Assembly (NCBI GenBank): GCA_963721105.1 | Contig: CAVRHY010000005.1 | Location: 468,706-532,705 of the forward strand | Reading direction: 5' to 3' | DNA from: Thermohalobaculum sp963721105 | GTDB lineage: Bacteria > Pseudomonadota > Alphaproteobacteria > Rhodobacterales > Rhodobacteraceae | Length of the DNA: 64,000 bases | Shown here: positions 18,699 to 28,274 of the stretch, in pieces | Layout: the number at the start of each line of letters is the position of its first letter | Numbering within the stretch: position 1 is the stretch's first letter | Translations under genes and position numbers: made by a program | The notes under the pieces: generated by a model | Told to the model about the DNA's origin: nothing | The model's input: only the letters and a program-made list of their open reading frames with translations | Databases searched by the model: none

Positions 18699-20036
18699 GT
18701 GTCCATCATCGGTCGCCTTCGGGTCGTCGCCCCCGTAGTCGGCGTCCTCGCGTTCCTGGTCCTGCCCGGGACGGCGGCGGCGTTGTCGCTGATCCGCGAC
18801 GCCGAAATCGAACGGACGCTGAAGCACATGGCCACGCCGGTCTTCGAGGCGGCCAGGCTGACGCCGTCCTCGGTCGAGATGTTCATGATCAACGACCGGT
18901 CGCTGAACGCCTTCGTCGCTGGCGGGCGGCGGATTTTCCTGAACACCGGGCTGATCATGGAACTCGATACGCCCGAAGAGCTTTTGGGTGTCATCGCGCA
19001 CGAGACCGGCCACATCGTCGGCGGGCACGAGGCGCGCCGCGCCATTGCCGTCCGCAAGACCAAGGGACCGGCGCTGATCGCCCTGCTGGCCGGCATCGCC
19101 GCGGGTGCGGCCGGCGGAGGGGAGGCCGGGGCGGCGGCCGCGATGGGCATGCAGGGGCTGCTGCAGCGCAACATCCTGGCCTACAGCCGGGGCGAGGAGG
19201 CCTCGGCCGACCAGGCGGCGCTGTCGTTCCTGACGCACGCCGGCGTCGACCCCGAGGGCCTCGAGCGCGTGCTCGAGCGGTTCCGCGGCCAGGAGGTGCT
19301 GGCGATCGGCAACCTCGACCCCTACGTCCTGACCCACCCGCTCAGCACCGAGCGCATGACGCTGATCGAGCGCCGCGTCGCCGAGACGGCCGGGCGCGCC
19401 TGGCCGAAGGACCCGGATCGCGAGTACTGGTACCAGCGGACGCGCGCCAAGCTCAGCGGCTTCCTGCGCGACCCGGCGCAGGTGCTGAACCAGATTTCGG
19501 GCAAGCCCGAGACCGAGTTCACCCTCTACGAGCGCGCCATCGCGCTGCACCGGCTGCCCGACCCCCGCGGCGCCGTCGAGGCCGCCGACCGGCTGATCGC
19601 CATGCGGCCGAGCGATCCCTACTACAACGAGCTGAAGGGGCAGATCCTGCTCGAGACTGGCAAGGCTGCCGAGGCGGTGCCGTCCTATCGCCGGGCCGTG
19701 CAGCTCGCGCCGGGGGAGCCTCTGCTGAAGGCCGGGCTCGGCCGCGCGCTCCTGCAGCTCAACACGCCCGCCGCCGATGCCGAGGCGCTGTCTATCCTCG
19801 AGGCGGCGCGGCGCGAAGATCTGGCCGACGCCTCGGCGCTGCGCGACCTGGCGACCGCCTACGACCGCGCCGGCCAGCTCGGCATGGCGGCGCTGTCCAC
19901 CGCCGAGCGCTACGCGCTGAACGGCGCTACCGACGACGCGATCAGCCTGGCCAAGCGCGCGGCGGCGGTGCTGCCAAACGGCTCGCCCGGCTGGCTGCGC
20001 GCCCAGGACATCCTGGCGCTCGACACCGACAAGTGA
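18699..20036 (+). CDS. M48 family metalloprotease with TPR-like C-terminus (BepA-like)
   Basis: 445-aa exported zinc peptidase. A signal peptide (RLRVVAPVVGVLAFLVLPG) starts at GTG 18699. The zinc motif is HETGH within GVIAHETGHIVGGHEARRA; the third ligand lies in GEEASADQAAL. The catalytic part is followed by about 200 residues of helical repeats resembling TPRs (from ETEFTLYERAIALHR onward). The BepA family degrades or rescues stalled outer-membrane proteins such as LptD. A DsbA-like gene follows after 24 bases, which suits a joint role in periplasmic folding (inference). Confidence 0.9.
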   Translation: MSIIGRLRVVAPVVGVLAFLVLPGTAAALSLIRDAEIERTLKHMATPVFEAARLTPSSVEMFMINDRSLNAFVAGGRRIFLNTGLIMELDTPEELLGVIAHETGHIVGGHEARRAIAVRKTKGPALIALLAGIAAGAAGGGEAGAAAAMGMQGLLQRNILAYSRGEEASADQAALSFLTHAGVDPEGLERVLERFRGQEVLAIGNLDPYVLTHPLSTERMTLIERRVAETAGRAWPKDPDREYWYQRTRAKLSGFLRDPAQVLNQISGKPETEFTLYERAIALHRLPDPRGAVEAADRLIAMRPSDPYYNELKGQILLETGKAAEAVPSYRRAVQLAPGEPLLKAGLGRALLQLNTPAADAEALSILEAARREDLADASALRDLATAYDRAGQLGMAALSTAERYALNGATDDAISLAKRAAAVLPNGSPGWLRAQDILALDTDK

Positions 20037-20060
20037 CGCGACACCCGAACCGGAGAGATC

Positions 20061-20834
20061 ATGCGAACCACACTGGCCACCCTGGCCCTGACCGCCGCGC
20101 TGGCGCTTCCCGCCGTCATGGCCTCGCCAGCCGGCGCGGCGCCGCTCGACCTGACGGACATGTCCGCCTCGGACCGGGCCGCCTTCGGCGAGCAGGTGCG
20201 CGGCTACCTGATGGAGCATCCCGAGGTGATCATGGAGGTCATCCAGGAGCTGGAGAAGCGCCGCTCGGCCGCGGCCGAGGAGACCGACAAGCAACTCGTC
20301 GCCGAGAACGCCGAACGGCTTCTGGACGACGGCTTCTCCTGGGTCGCCGGCAACCCTGACGGCGACGTCACGCTGGTCGAGTTCCTCGACTACCGCTGCG
20401 GCTACTGCAAGAAGGCGCAGCCCGAGGTGGAGGCGCTGCTGAAGCAGGACCCGAACATCCGGCTGGTCGTCAAGGAGTTCCCGATCCTCGGCCCGGACTC
20501 GGTGACCGCCGGGCGGATGGCGCTGGCGGCGCTCGAGACCGACCGGGCGAAGTTCGGCGCGCTGCACGACGCGCTGATGGGCTACAAGGGCAACCTGACC
20601 GAGCAGGTCGCCTACCGGCTGGCCGCCGAGGCCGGCTATGACACGGGCGCGCTGAAGACGCTGGCCTCGAGCGACAAGATCGCCGAGCGCGTGCAACAGA
20701 ACTACCAGCTTGCCCAGGCGCTCGGGATCAACGGCACGCCGGGCTTCGTCATCGGCGACGAAATAATTCGCGGCTACCTGCCGGCCGACCAGCTCAGGGC
20801 GGCGGTCGAGGACGCGCGGGTCGCGCAGAACTGA
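20061..20834 (+). CDS. DsbA family thiol:disulfide interchange protein
   Basis: 257-aa periplasmic thioredoxin-fold protein with a signal peptide (TLATLALTAALALPAVMA), an N-terminal helical extension (about residues 30-95) and the active site DYRCGYCKKAQPE. The cis-proline loop is NGTPGFVIGDEIIRGYLP. The CGYC motif and the extension match the DsbA/ScsC/BdbD-like thioredoxin_4 group, so disulfide oxidation or isomerisation is expected. It probably shares a transcript with the M48 protease upstream. Confidence 0.9.
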   Translation: MRTTLATLALTAALALPAVMASPAGAAPLDLTDMSASDRAAFGEQVRGYLMEHPEVIMEVIQELEKRRSAAAEETDKQLVAENAERLLDDGFSWVAGNPDGDVTLVEFLDYRCGYCKKAQPEVEALLKQDPNIRLVVKEFPILGPDSVTAGRMALAALETDRAKFGALHDALMGYKGNLTEQVAYRLAAEAGYDTGALKTLASSDKIAERVQQNYQLAQALGINGTPGFVIGDEIIRGYLPADQLRAAVEDARVAQN

Positions 20835-20949
20835 GTGGACGCATCGCGGACCGCGGCAGCGGCAGGGCGGACTGCCCGCCCTGCTGGTCCGCGGCAGTCC
20901 GGCTGAGCCTGCGCTCCGCCGGCCGCGAACAATGACGACAGGGGGAAAG

Positions 20950-22545
20950 ATGACTGACACCGTATCGGCGGCGACTCTGCGCGCCTGGCTCTTCGGCGGC
21001 GACGAGCTGGCGCTGCTGGACGTGCGCGAGCCGGGCGAGGTCGCCGAGGGGCATATCCTGTTCTCGGCGCCCCTGCCCTACAGCCGCTTCGAGACCGACC
21101 TGCCGCGGCTGGCGCCGAACCCCGGTGTACGCATGGTGCTTTGCGACGCCGGCGACGGCGTGGCCGGGCGCGCGGCGGCACGGGCGCGGGCGATGGGGTA
21201 CCGCAACGTCCTCTGCCTGGCGGGCGGGGCCGCGGCCTGGGGCGAGGCGGGGCACACGCTCTACCAGGGCGTCAACGTGCCCAGCAAGGCGTTCGGCGAG
21301 CTGGTCGAGCACGCCTGCGCCACGCCGCGCGTCTCGCCGGCCGAGCTCGAGGCGATGCGGGCCGGCGGCGGCCCCGCCGGCGGCCTCGTGGTCGTCGACG
21401 GCCGGACGCCGGCAGAGTTCGCGCGGATGAACATTCCCGGCGCACGCTTCTGCCCGAACGGCGAGCTGGCGCTGCGCATCGACCGCCTGGCGCCCGATCC
21501 GGAGACGACGATCGTCGTGAACTGCGCCGGGCGGACGCGCTCGATCATCGGCGCGCAGACGCTGATCGACCTCGGCATCCCGAACCGGGTGGTCGCGCTC
21601 GAGAACGGCACGCAGGGCTGGACGCTGGCGGGGCTGACGCTGGAGCACGGCGCCGACCCCGCCCTGCCCGAGCCTGCCGGCGATCTGGATGAGCGGCGGC
21701 GCCGGGCGGCCGAGCTGGCGAGGCGGCACGGCGTCGCGACGGTCTCGCCCGGGGCGCTGGCCGGCTGGCTGCGCGATGGCGACCGCACCACCTACCTGCT
21801 GGACGTCCGCACCGCCGAGGAGCGGTCGGCGGACCCGGCGGCGACGCGCGCGGTGCTGGACCGGCACGGCGTCGTCCACGCGCCGGGCGGCCAGCTCGTG
21901 CAGGCGACCGACCAGTGGATCGCCGTGCGCCGCGCCCGCGTCGTCGTGCTGGACACCGAGGGCCTGCGCGCGCCCGTGACCGCCGCCTGGCTGGCGCGGC
22001 AGGGCCACGCCGCCGCCGTCCTCGAGGGCGGCCTGGCGGCGTTGGCCGGGCTGGAGCCGCGGCCGGCAGCAGCCGCGCCCGAGCTACCGGCGCTTCCGCG
22101 GATCGACGCCGCCGGGCTGGACGCGCTGCGGCAGGGCGGCGGGGCGAGGGTGCTGGACCTGCGCTCCTCGGCCGCCTACCGCGCCGGTCACGTGCCGGGA
22201 GCGGCCTGGGCGATCAGGCCGCGCATCGCGGCAGCGGCGGGCACCGACCCGCACGTGCTGGTCGCCGATTCGCCCGAGACCGCCGCGCTGGCGGCGCTGG
22301 ACCTGCGCGAGGCCGGGGCGCGGGACATCCGGCTGCTGGATGGCGGCATGTCGGCGTGGCAGGCGGCGGACCTGCCGGCCGAGGCGACCCCGGACCTGCC
22401 GCCGGACGCCGGGCGGATCGACTTCATCGCCTTCACGCATGGCCGGCACGAAGGCGATGACGAGGCCTCGCGGCGCTACCTTTCCTGGGAGATCGGGCTC
22501 GTCGAGCAGCTCGACGCCGACGAACGGGCGGTGTTCCAGGTATAG
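20950..22545 (+). CDS. Four-domain rhodanese-like sulfurtransferase
   Basis: 531-aa cytosolic protein built from four rhodanese-like modules (roughly residues 8-105, 125-225, 245-350 and 375-465) and a short C-terminal tail. Domain 1 has a Cys at the loop position (VLCDAGDGVAG) and domain 2 a near-canonical active loop (VNCAGRTRSIIG). Domains 3 (VVLDTEGLRAP) and 4 (VLVADSPETAA) lack the cysteine and should be inactive. ATG 20950 follows AGGGGGAAAG; the ATG six codons upstream contains this RBS and is rejected. The sulfur acceptor is unknown. Confidence 0.88.
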   Translation: MTDTVSAATLRAWLFGGDELALLDVREPGEVAEGHILFSAPLPYSRFETDLPRLAPNPGVRMVLCDAGDGVAGRAAARARAMGYRNVLCLAGGAAAWGEAGHTLYQGVNVPSKAFGELVEHACATPRVSPAELEAMRAGGGPAGGLVVVDGRTPAEFARMNIPGARFCPNGELALRIDRLAPDPETTIVVNCAGRTRSIIGAQTLIDLGIPNRVVALENGTQGWTLAGLTLEHGADPALPEPAGDLDERRRRAAELARRHGVATVSPGALAGWLRDGDRTTYLLDVRTAEERSADPAATRAVLDRHGVVHAPGGQLVQATDQWIAVRRARVVVLDTEGLRAPVTAAWLARQGHAAAVLEGGLAALAGLEPRPAAAAPELPALPRIDAAGLDALRQGGGARVLDLRSSAAYRAGHVPGAAWAIRPRIAAAAGTDPHVLVADSPETAALAALDLREAGARDIRLLDGGMSAWQAADLPAEATPDLPPDAGRIDFIAFTHGRHEGDDEASRRYLSWEIGLVEQLDADERAVFQV

Positions 22546-22873
22546 CGCGACCGCACGGCGCGCCAGGCGCAGGCGGCCCCGCTTGCCGCAGAACAGAGGA
22601 CGGAGAGCCGGCGGGACGCGAGCCGAACCGGCCCGCCCCCGGCGCGGCTCGGCGCCAGTCTCCCGCCTGGCCAGGTCCCCCCGCCCGGCCCGTTCCCCGC
22701 AGGCGACGGCAACCCTCGCCGGAGGGTGACCGCCCTGCCCGCGCGGCGCCCTCTCCGCGGCGACCCGGCCCTGTGAAATCCCCGCGAGGAGGGCTGGCGC
22801 GATGCCACCCTTCGCTGATAGGCAAGCGCGCGCCGGCCGCCGTCGCGGCCCGGCGGGGAGCTCGTGAGGATCC
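22546..22873. other. 328-base gap without a gene
   Basis: I see no coding region, RNA gene or strong terminator here. The 3' end must contain the start region of the following MFS gene. Confidence 0.5.
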
Positions 22874-24169
22874 ATGCTCGGCGCGATCCTGAAGGCCTGG
22901 CCGCTGCTGCTCGGCATGTTTATGCTGATGATCGGCAACGGCCTGCAGGGGACGCTGCTGGGCGTCCGCGGCGGCGTCGAGGGATTCTCGGACTCGACAC
23001 TCGGCTACGTGATGTCCGGCTATTTCGTCGGTTTCCTGGGCGGCACATGGGCGACGCCCTGGATGCTGCGCCGGGTCGGCCATGTGCGCGTCTTCGCGGC
23101 GCTGGCCTCGCTGATCTCGTCGGCCTTCATCATGTACGCGACGCTGGTGCATCCGCTGTCGTGGTTCTTCCTGCGCCTCGCCGTCGGGTTCTGCTTCTCG
23201 GGGGTCTACGTCGTCGCCGAGAGCTGGCTGAACGACACCGCGACGAACGAGACACGCGGCCAGACCATGTCGGCCTACATCACCGTTCAGATGATGGGCA
23301 TCATCCTGTCCCAGCTTCTGCTGAACGTCGCCGACCCGGGAGGGTACGACCTGTTCGTCGTCATGTCGGTGGCGGTCTCGCTGTCCTTCATGCCGATCCT
23401 GCTGTCCTCCGGCCCGGTGCCGGTCTTCGAGTCGACGCGCAGCATGAGCCTGCGGCGGCTCTACCGGACTTCGCCGCTGGGCTGCGTCGCGATCTTCATC
23501 CTGGGCGCGGTCTTCGCGGTGCAGTTCGGCATGAGCGCCGTCTACGCCGTTGGCCGCGGCTTCAGCTATTTCCAGATCTCGGTCTTCATCGGCATGATCT
23601 ATGTCGGCGGGCTGGTCTGCCAGCCGCCGATCGGCTGGGTTTCCGACCGGGTGGACCGGCGCAAGCTGATCATCGTGCTGACCGGCATGGGCGCGTTGGG
23701 CTGCCTGCTGGTGCCGATCGTCGGCGCGAGCTTTCCGGCCGTGCTGGTGGCCGGCTTCATCATGGGCGGCGTGTCGAACCCGCTGTACTCGCTGGTCGTC
23801 GCCTATGTGAACGACTACCTCGAGCATGAGGACATGCCTGCGGCATCGGCCGGGCTCATCATGCTGAACGGCATCGGCGCGATGGGAGCGCCGATCCTCG
23901 TCGGCCACCTGATGGACACGACTGTCGACAATGTCTTTTTCTGGTTCCTGTCGACCTGCTTCGCCTCGATCGCCCTCTACGCGCTGCTGCGCATGCGGAT
24001 GCGCCCGGTGCGCGCCGTCATCGGCGAGCAGACGCCGGTCGTGCCGATGAGCCAGATCTCCAGCCCGATGGCCGTCGACGCCTCGATCGACGCGGTGATC
24101 GAACACGCGCGGGAGGACGAGGAGCAGGAGCATGCGCATTCCGGGCCGATGCCGGGCGGGGAGGGCTGA
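22874..24169 (+). CDS. MFS transporter (YcaD-like)
   Basis: 431-aa twelve-helix transporter. Features: GYVMSGYFVGFLGGTWATPW in helices 2-3, AESWLNDTATNETRGQTMSAY before helix 5 (typical of the YcaD/TetA-like subgroup), and VSDRVDRRKLIIVLTGMGAL in the central loop. The C-terminal tail is acidic and about 50 residues long. Substrate unknown. The DUF924 gene starts one base after its stop, so the two form an operon. Confidence 0.87.
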   Translation: MLGAILKAWPLLLGMFMLMIGNGLQGTLLGVRGGVEGFSDSTLGYVMSGYFVGFLGGTWATPWMLRRVGHVRVFAALASLISSAFIMYATLVHPLSWFFLRLAVGFCFSGVYVVAESWLNDTATNETRGQTMSAYITVQMMGIILSQLLLNVADPGGYDLFVVMSVAVSLSFMPILLSSGPVPVFESTRSMSLRRLYRTSPLGCVAIFILGAVFAVQFGMSAVYAVGRGFSYFQISVFIGMIYVGGLVCQPPIGWVSDRVDRRKLIIVLTGMGALGCLLVPIVGASFPAVLVAGFIMGGVSNPLYSLVVAYVNDYLEHEDMPAASAGLIMLNGIGAMGAPILVGHLMDTTVDNVFFWFLSTCFASIALYALLRMRMRPVRAVIGEQTPVVPMSQISSPMAVDASIDAVIEHAREDEEQEHAHSGPMPGGEG

Positions 24170-24170
24170 A

Positions 24171-24737
24171 ATGCGCAGGGATACGCCGACCGAGGCCGAG
24201 CGCGTGCTCGGGTTCTGGCTGGACGAAGTCGGCCCGGCCGGCTGGTACGCGGTGGCCGAGGCGGTCGACCGGCGCTGCGCCGACGAGTTCGGCGGGGCGA
24301 TGGCCGACGCGCTGGCCGGGCGGCTGCAGGGCTGGCAGGCCAGCCCGCGAGGCGCGCTGGCGCTGCTGGTGCTGCTGGACCAGTTCCCGCGCAACGTCCA
24401 CCGCGGCACCGCCGCGGCCTATGCCGCCGACAGGCACGCCCGGGCGTTGGCCATGACGGCGATCGGACGCGGCGACGACCTGCGCGTGGCCGAACCGGAG
24501 CGGCAGTTCTTCTACCTGCCGCTGATGCACGCCGAGAGCCTTGCCGACCAGGAGCGCTGCGTGCGGCTCTGCCTGATGCGGATGCCCGAGAAGGGCGCCG
24601 TGAACGTCGAGCATGCCGTCAAGCACCGAGACGTCATCCGCCGCTTCGGCCGCTTCCCCAGCCGCAACGCCGCACTTGGCCGCGCCGACACCGAGGCGGA
24701 GCGCGCCTACCGCGCCGCCGGCGGCTACATGGGGTGA
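24171..24737 (+). CDS. DUF924 family protein
   Basis: 188-aa soluble helical protein matching DUF924: VLGFWLDEVGPAGWY at the start, LALLVLLDQFPRNVHRGTAAA in the middle, then FFYLPLMHAESLADQERCV and HRDVIRRFGRFPSRNAALGR. The ATG at 24171 has GGGGAGGG within the 3' end of the MFS gene. The fold resembles TPR-like helical bundles; biochemical role is unknown. Confidence 0.88.
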   Translation: MRRDTPTEAERVLGFWLDEVGPAGWYAVAEAVDRRCADEFGGAMADALAGRLQGWQASPRGALALLVLLDQFPRNVHRGTAAAYAADRHARALAMTAIGRGDDLRVAEPERQFFYLPLMHAESLADQERCVRLCLMRMPEKGAVNVEHAVKHRDVIRRFGRFPSRNAALGRADTEAERAYRAAGGYMG

Positions 24738-24987
24738 GCTCGGCGCACTGAACCGACAGGGCGGCGCCGGCTCAGACCTGTATGATCGAGCACGGAGCCG
24801 AAGCGTGCGATCGGGCTACCCTGCCCGTCGCCATCCCGCGTGACCTCCCGGCCGGCGACAATGGCGACGGTACCGGCAGGACCGCGGCGGGGCGCCGGCC
24901 GCGCGCGCGCCTGCCGCGAGGGATTGCAAAGCCCGTAGGCGGCCTTAGTCTGCGCCCGGACCCGATGCAGCCGGAAGGACGCGCCCC

Positions 24988-26376
24988 ATGAGCAGCTACG
25001 ATGTCGTCGTCATCGGCGCCGGACCGGGCGGCTATGTCGCCGCGATCCGCGCGGCGCAGCTTGGCCTGAAGACCGCCATCGTCGAGCGCGAGCACCTGGG
25101 CGGCATCTGCCTGAACTGGGGCTGCATCCCGACCAAGGCGATGCTGCGCTCGGCCGAGGTCTACCACCTGATGGAGCGGGCCAAGGACTTCGGGCTGACG
25201 GCCGAGAAGTTCGGCTACGACCTCGACGCGGTCGTCAAGCGCTCGCGCAAGATCGCCGGGCAGCTCAATTCCGGCGTCGGCCACCTGCTGAAGAAGAACA
25301 AGGTCACGACCATCATGGGCGAGGCGACGATCGCCGCGCCGGGCAAGGTCAGCGTCAAGGGCGACAAGGCGCAGGAGCTGACGGCGAAGAACATCATCAT
25401 CGCCACCGGCGCCCGCGCCCGCGAGCTGCCGGGGCTCGAGGCCGACGGCAAGCAGGTCTGGACCTACAAGCACGCGCTGCAGCCGCCGCGCATGCCGAAA
25501 AAGCTGCTGGTCATAGGCTCGGGCGCCATCGGCATCGAGTTCGCCAGCTTCTACAACACGCTCGGCTGCGAGACGACCGTGGTCGAGGTGCTGGACCGCA
25601 TCCTGCCTGTCGAGGATTCCGAGATCGGCACATTCGCCCGCAAGCAGTTCGAGAAGCAGGGCATGAAGATCATGGCCAAGGCGATGGTCAAGAAGCTCGA
25701 CCGCACGGAAGGCAAGGTCACCGCCCATATCGAGGCCGGCGGCAAGGTCGAGAAGATGGAGTTCGACACCGTCATCTCGGCCGTCGGCATCGTCGGCAAC
25801 ACCGAAGGGCTGGGGCTGGAAAAGCTCGGCGTCAAGGTCGAGAAGACGCATGTCGTCAGCGACGGCTGGGGCCGCACCGGCATCGACGGCATCTGGGCCA
25901 TCGGCGATGTCGCCGGTCCGCCCTGGCTTGCGCACAAGGCCAGCCACGAAGGGGTGATCGTCGCCGAGATGATCGCCGGCAAGAACCATGTTCTGCCGCT
26001 GGACCCGGACGCGATCGCCGGTTGCACCTACTGCCAGCCGCAGATCGCCAGCGTCGGCATCACCGAGGACGAGGCCAAGGCCGCCGGGCGCAAGGTCAAG
26101 GTCGGCCACTTCCCGTTCATCGGCAACGGCAAGGCGATCGCGCTCGGCGAGGCCGAGGGCATGATCAAGACGATCTTCGACGATGCCACCGGCGAGCTGC
26201 TGGGCGCGCACATGGTCGGGGCCGAGGTGACGGAGCTGATCCAGGGCTACATCGTCGCTCGCACGCTGGAGACGACCGAGGAGGAGCTGATGCACACGGT
26301 CTTCCCGCACCCGACGCTGAGCGAGATGATGCACGAGAGCGTGCTGGACGCCTACGGGCGGGCGATCCATTTCTGA
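24988..26376 (+). CDS. lpdA: Dihydrolipoyl dehydrogenase
   Basis: 462-aa E3 component of 2-oxoacid dehydrogenase complexes, reoxidising dihydrolipoamide with NAD+. FAD-binding GAGPGGYVAAIRAAQLG, redox-active disulfide GGICLNWGCIPTK, NAD-binding GSGAIGIEFASFY, second FAD motif GIWAIGDV and the catalytic His-Glu end HTVFPHPTLSEMMHES are all present. E1 and E2 genes are not adjacent, so it stands alone after a 250-base gap and could serve several complexes. Confidence 0.95.
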   Translation: MSSYDVVVIGAGPGGYVAAIRAAQLGLKTAIVEREHLGGICLNWGCIPTKAMLRSAEVYHLMERAKDFGLTAEKFGYDLDAVVKRSRKIAGQLNSGVGHLLKKNKVTTIMGEATIAAPGKVSVKGDKAQELTAKNIIIATGARARELPGLEADGKQVWTYKHALQPPRMPKKLLVIGSGAIGIEFASFYNTLGCETTVVEVLDRILPVEDSEIGTFARKQFEKQGMKIMAKAMVKKLDRTEGKVTAHIEAGGKVEKMEFDTVISAVGIVGNTEGLGLEKLGVKVEKTHVVSDGWGRTGIDGIWAIGDVAGPPWLAHKASHEGVIVAEMIAGKNHVLPLDPDAIAGCTYCQPQIASVGITEDEAKAAGRKVKVGHFPFIGNGKAIALGEAEGMIKTIFDDATGELLGAHMVGAEVTELIQGYIVARTLETTEEELMHTVFPHPTLSEMMHESVLDAYGRAIHF

Positions 26377-26635
26377 GCGCTGCCAGTCGAGAAGCGCCGG
26401 GACACCGCCCGCCGGCACGAGGATCATCGTCGAAAGGATTGCCGCACGCCCTGCCCCGCCTGCGAAGGCGGGGGCGCACGGCCCTGCGCCAACCGGCGAG
26501 TGTCCGACCGGGCATCCGGCGGGAGGGCCCACGCCGGCGGGTAAGATGCCCGGCCGGACACCCATCCGAGTGCCCACCAGACAACCTATGAGGGAGTCAA
26601 TGAAGGAATGATTAACCATCCCTCTGCGCGACGAC

Positions 26636-27736
26636 ATGACCCGCACCGCTGACGTGATCGTCGTCGGCGCCGGCATGGCCGGCGTCGGGGCCGCGGCGCG
26701 GCTGGCGCCCTCGGCAAATGTCGTCGTGCTCGAGATGGAGGAGCGGCCGGCCTATCACACGACGGGGCGCTCGGCGGCGACCTTCATCCTGAATTACGGC
26801 AACACTGTCCTCCGTGCGCTGAACCGGGCATCGGAGGCGGTGCTGCGGAGCGGCGGCGACCTGGCCGAGCGCGGATTCCTCAGCCCCCGCGGGCTGATGT
26901 ACGTCGCGGCCGCCGGGCACGAGGCGCACCTGGACCACGCGCTGGAAGGCGCGACGGGCATGGAGGAGATCTCGCCCGACGAGGCAGCGGCGCTGTTCCC
27001 GCTGCTCCGGCGCGACAGGGTCGTGCGCGCGGCGGTCGAGCGGGATGCCTCGGACATCGACGTCGACGCACTGCTGCAGGCGTTCCTGCGGACGCTGCGG
27101 GCGCATGGCGGCGAGGTCGTGCCGCGCGCCGAGGTGACGGCGATCCGGCGCGAGGGCGGCATCTGGCGGGTCGAGACGGCCGCCGGGCCGTTCGAGGCGC
27201 CGATTGTCGTCAACGCGGCCGGGGCCTGGGGCGACGTCATCGCCGCGCGGGCCGGGATCACCCCGGTCGGCCTGCAACCGATGCGGCGGTCGATCGCGGT
27301 CGTGCCGGTGCCCGACGGGCTCGATCCACGGCGCTGGCCGCTGACCGCCTCGGCGGCCGAGGACTGGTACGTCAAGCCGGATGGCGGCCGGCTCTGGGTC
27401 TCGCCGGCCGACGAGGACCCGGTCGAGCCGCACGACGCCTGGCCCGAGGACATGGTGCTGGCCGAGGGCATCGACCGCTTCCAGCAGATGGTCGACATGG
27501 AGGTGACGCGCGTCGAGCGGTCCTGGGCGGGCCTGCGCACCTTCGCGCCCGACCGGACGCCGGTGGCGGGCGCCGAGCCGGGCGCCGACGGCTTTGTCTG
27601 GCTGGTCGGCCAGGGCGGCTACGGCATACAGACCTCGCCGGCACTGTCGCGGCTTGCGGCCGACGTGGTGCTCGGGCTACCCCCTGCCCTGCCCGACGCC
27701 ACCGTCGCGGCCCTGTCGCCATCCAGGTTCCGCTGA
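26636..27736 (+). CDS. FAD-dependent amine/D-amino-acid oxidase (DAO family)
   Basis: 366-aa flavoprotein. N-terminal Rossmann motif VIVVGAGMAGVGAAARLA, then a substrate domain and a C-terminal FAD-contacting block GFVWLVGQGGYGIQTSPALS. TFAPDRTPVAG is typical of glycine/D-amino-acid oxidases and dehydrogenases. It is followed after 36 bases by a RidA gene; oxidases of this type release reactive imines that RidA hydrolyses, which supports an amine or amino-acid substrate (inference). Confidence 0.87.
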   Translation: MTRTADVIVVGAGMAGVGAAARLAPSANVVVLEMEERPAYHTTGRSAATFILNYGNTVLRALNRASEAVLRSGGDLAERGFLSPRGLMYVAAAGHEAHLDHALEGATGMEEISPDEAAALFPLLRRDRVVRAAVERDASDIDVDALLQAFLRTLRAHGGEVVPRAEVTAIRREGGIWRVETAAGPFEAPIVVNAAGAWGDVIAARAGITPVGLQPMRRSIAVVPVPDGLDPRRWPLTASAAEDWYVKPDGGRLWVSPADEDPVEPHDAWPEDMVLAEGIDRFQQMVDMEVTRVERSWAGLRTFAPDRTPVAGAEPGADGFVWLVGQGGYGIQTSPALSRLAADVVLGLPPALPDATVAALSPSRFR

Positions 27737-27772
27737 GAACCCGGACCCCGAGAACACCGAGGGAGAGACCCC

Positions 27773-28123
27773 ATGTCCGATATCAAACGCATGCAGCCCG
27801 GCAAGCGCATGAGCCAGGCCGTCGTCCACAACGGCCTCGTCTACCTGGCCGGCCAGGTCGGCACCGCCGGCGGCTCGACCGAGCAGCAGACGCGCGACGT
27901 GCTGGCCAAGATCGACGACCTGCTCAAGGGCGCCGGCACCGACAAGAGCCGCATCCTGCAGGCGCAGATCTGGCTGAAGTCGATGGACGACTTCGCCACG
28001 ATGAACTCGGTCTGGGACGCCTGGGTGTCCGAGGGCAACACGCCGGCGCGCGCCTGCGTCGAGGCCTCGCTGGCGACGCCGGACTACACGGTCGAGATCA
28101 TGGTCGTCGCGGCGCTGCCCTGA
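27773..28123 (+). CDS. RidA family protein (enamine/imine deaminase-like)
   Basis: 116-aa trimeric YjgF/YER057c-type protein. VVHNGLVYLAGQVGT is the first strand pair, TRDVLAKIDDLLKGAG the helix, and NTPARACVEASLA carries the conserved Arg required for imine hydrolysis, with TPDYTVEIMVVA near the C-terminal Glu. GAGGGAGAG precedes the ATG. Co-location with an FAD oxidase suggests removal of its imine product. Confidence 0.9.
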   Translation: MSDIKRMQPGKRMSQAVVHNGLVYLAGQVGTAGGSTEQQTRDVLAKIDDLLKGAGTDKSRILQAQIWLKSMDDFATMNSVWDAWVSEGNTPARACVEASLATPDYTVEIMVVAALP

Positions 28124-28159
28124 CGCGCACCGCGCTCGGCCGCTGACGGCCGGGAAAAG

Positions 28160-28190
28160 GGGACGGGCATCGGGCTGGTCTGGCCGTCCC
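28160..28190. terminator. Possible hairpin between convergent genes
   Basis: GGGACGG (28160-28166) can pair with CCGTCCC (28184-28190) in the gap between ridA and the convergent lipoprotein gene. No T tract is seen on either strand. Confidence 0.3.
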
Positions 28191-28274
28191 GTCCCGCGGC
28201 GGCCGACCCCGGCCGCAGCGACCGCGCCCCAGGGGCAGCCACCGGCGGCCCGCACCGCCGGACCGCCCCGGCGC

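Noticed and set aside
18597..20960. Long minus-strand open frame opposite the M48 protease and DsbA genes
   Set aside because: It is the antisense shadow of two well-supported genes, with biased Arg/Gln/Val composition and no domain.
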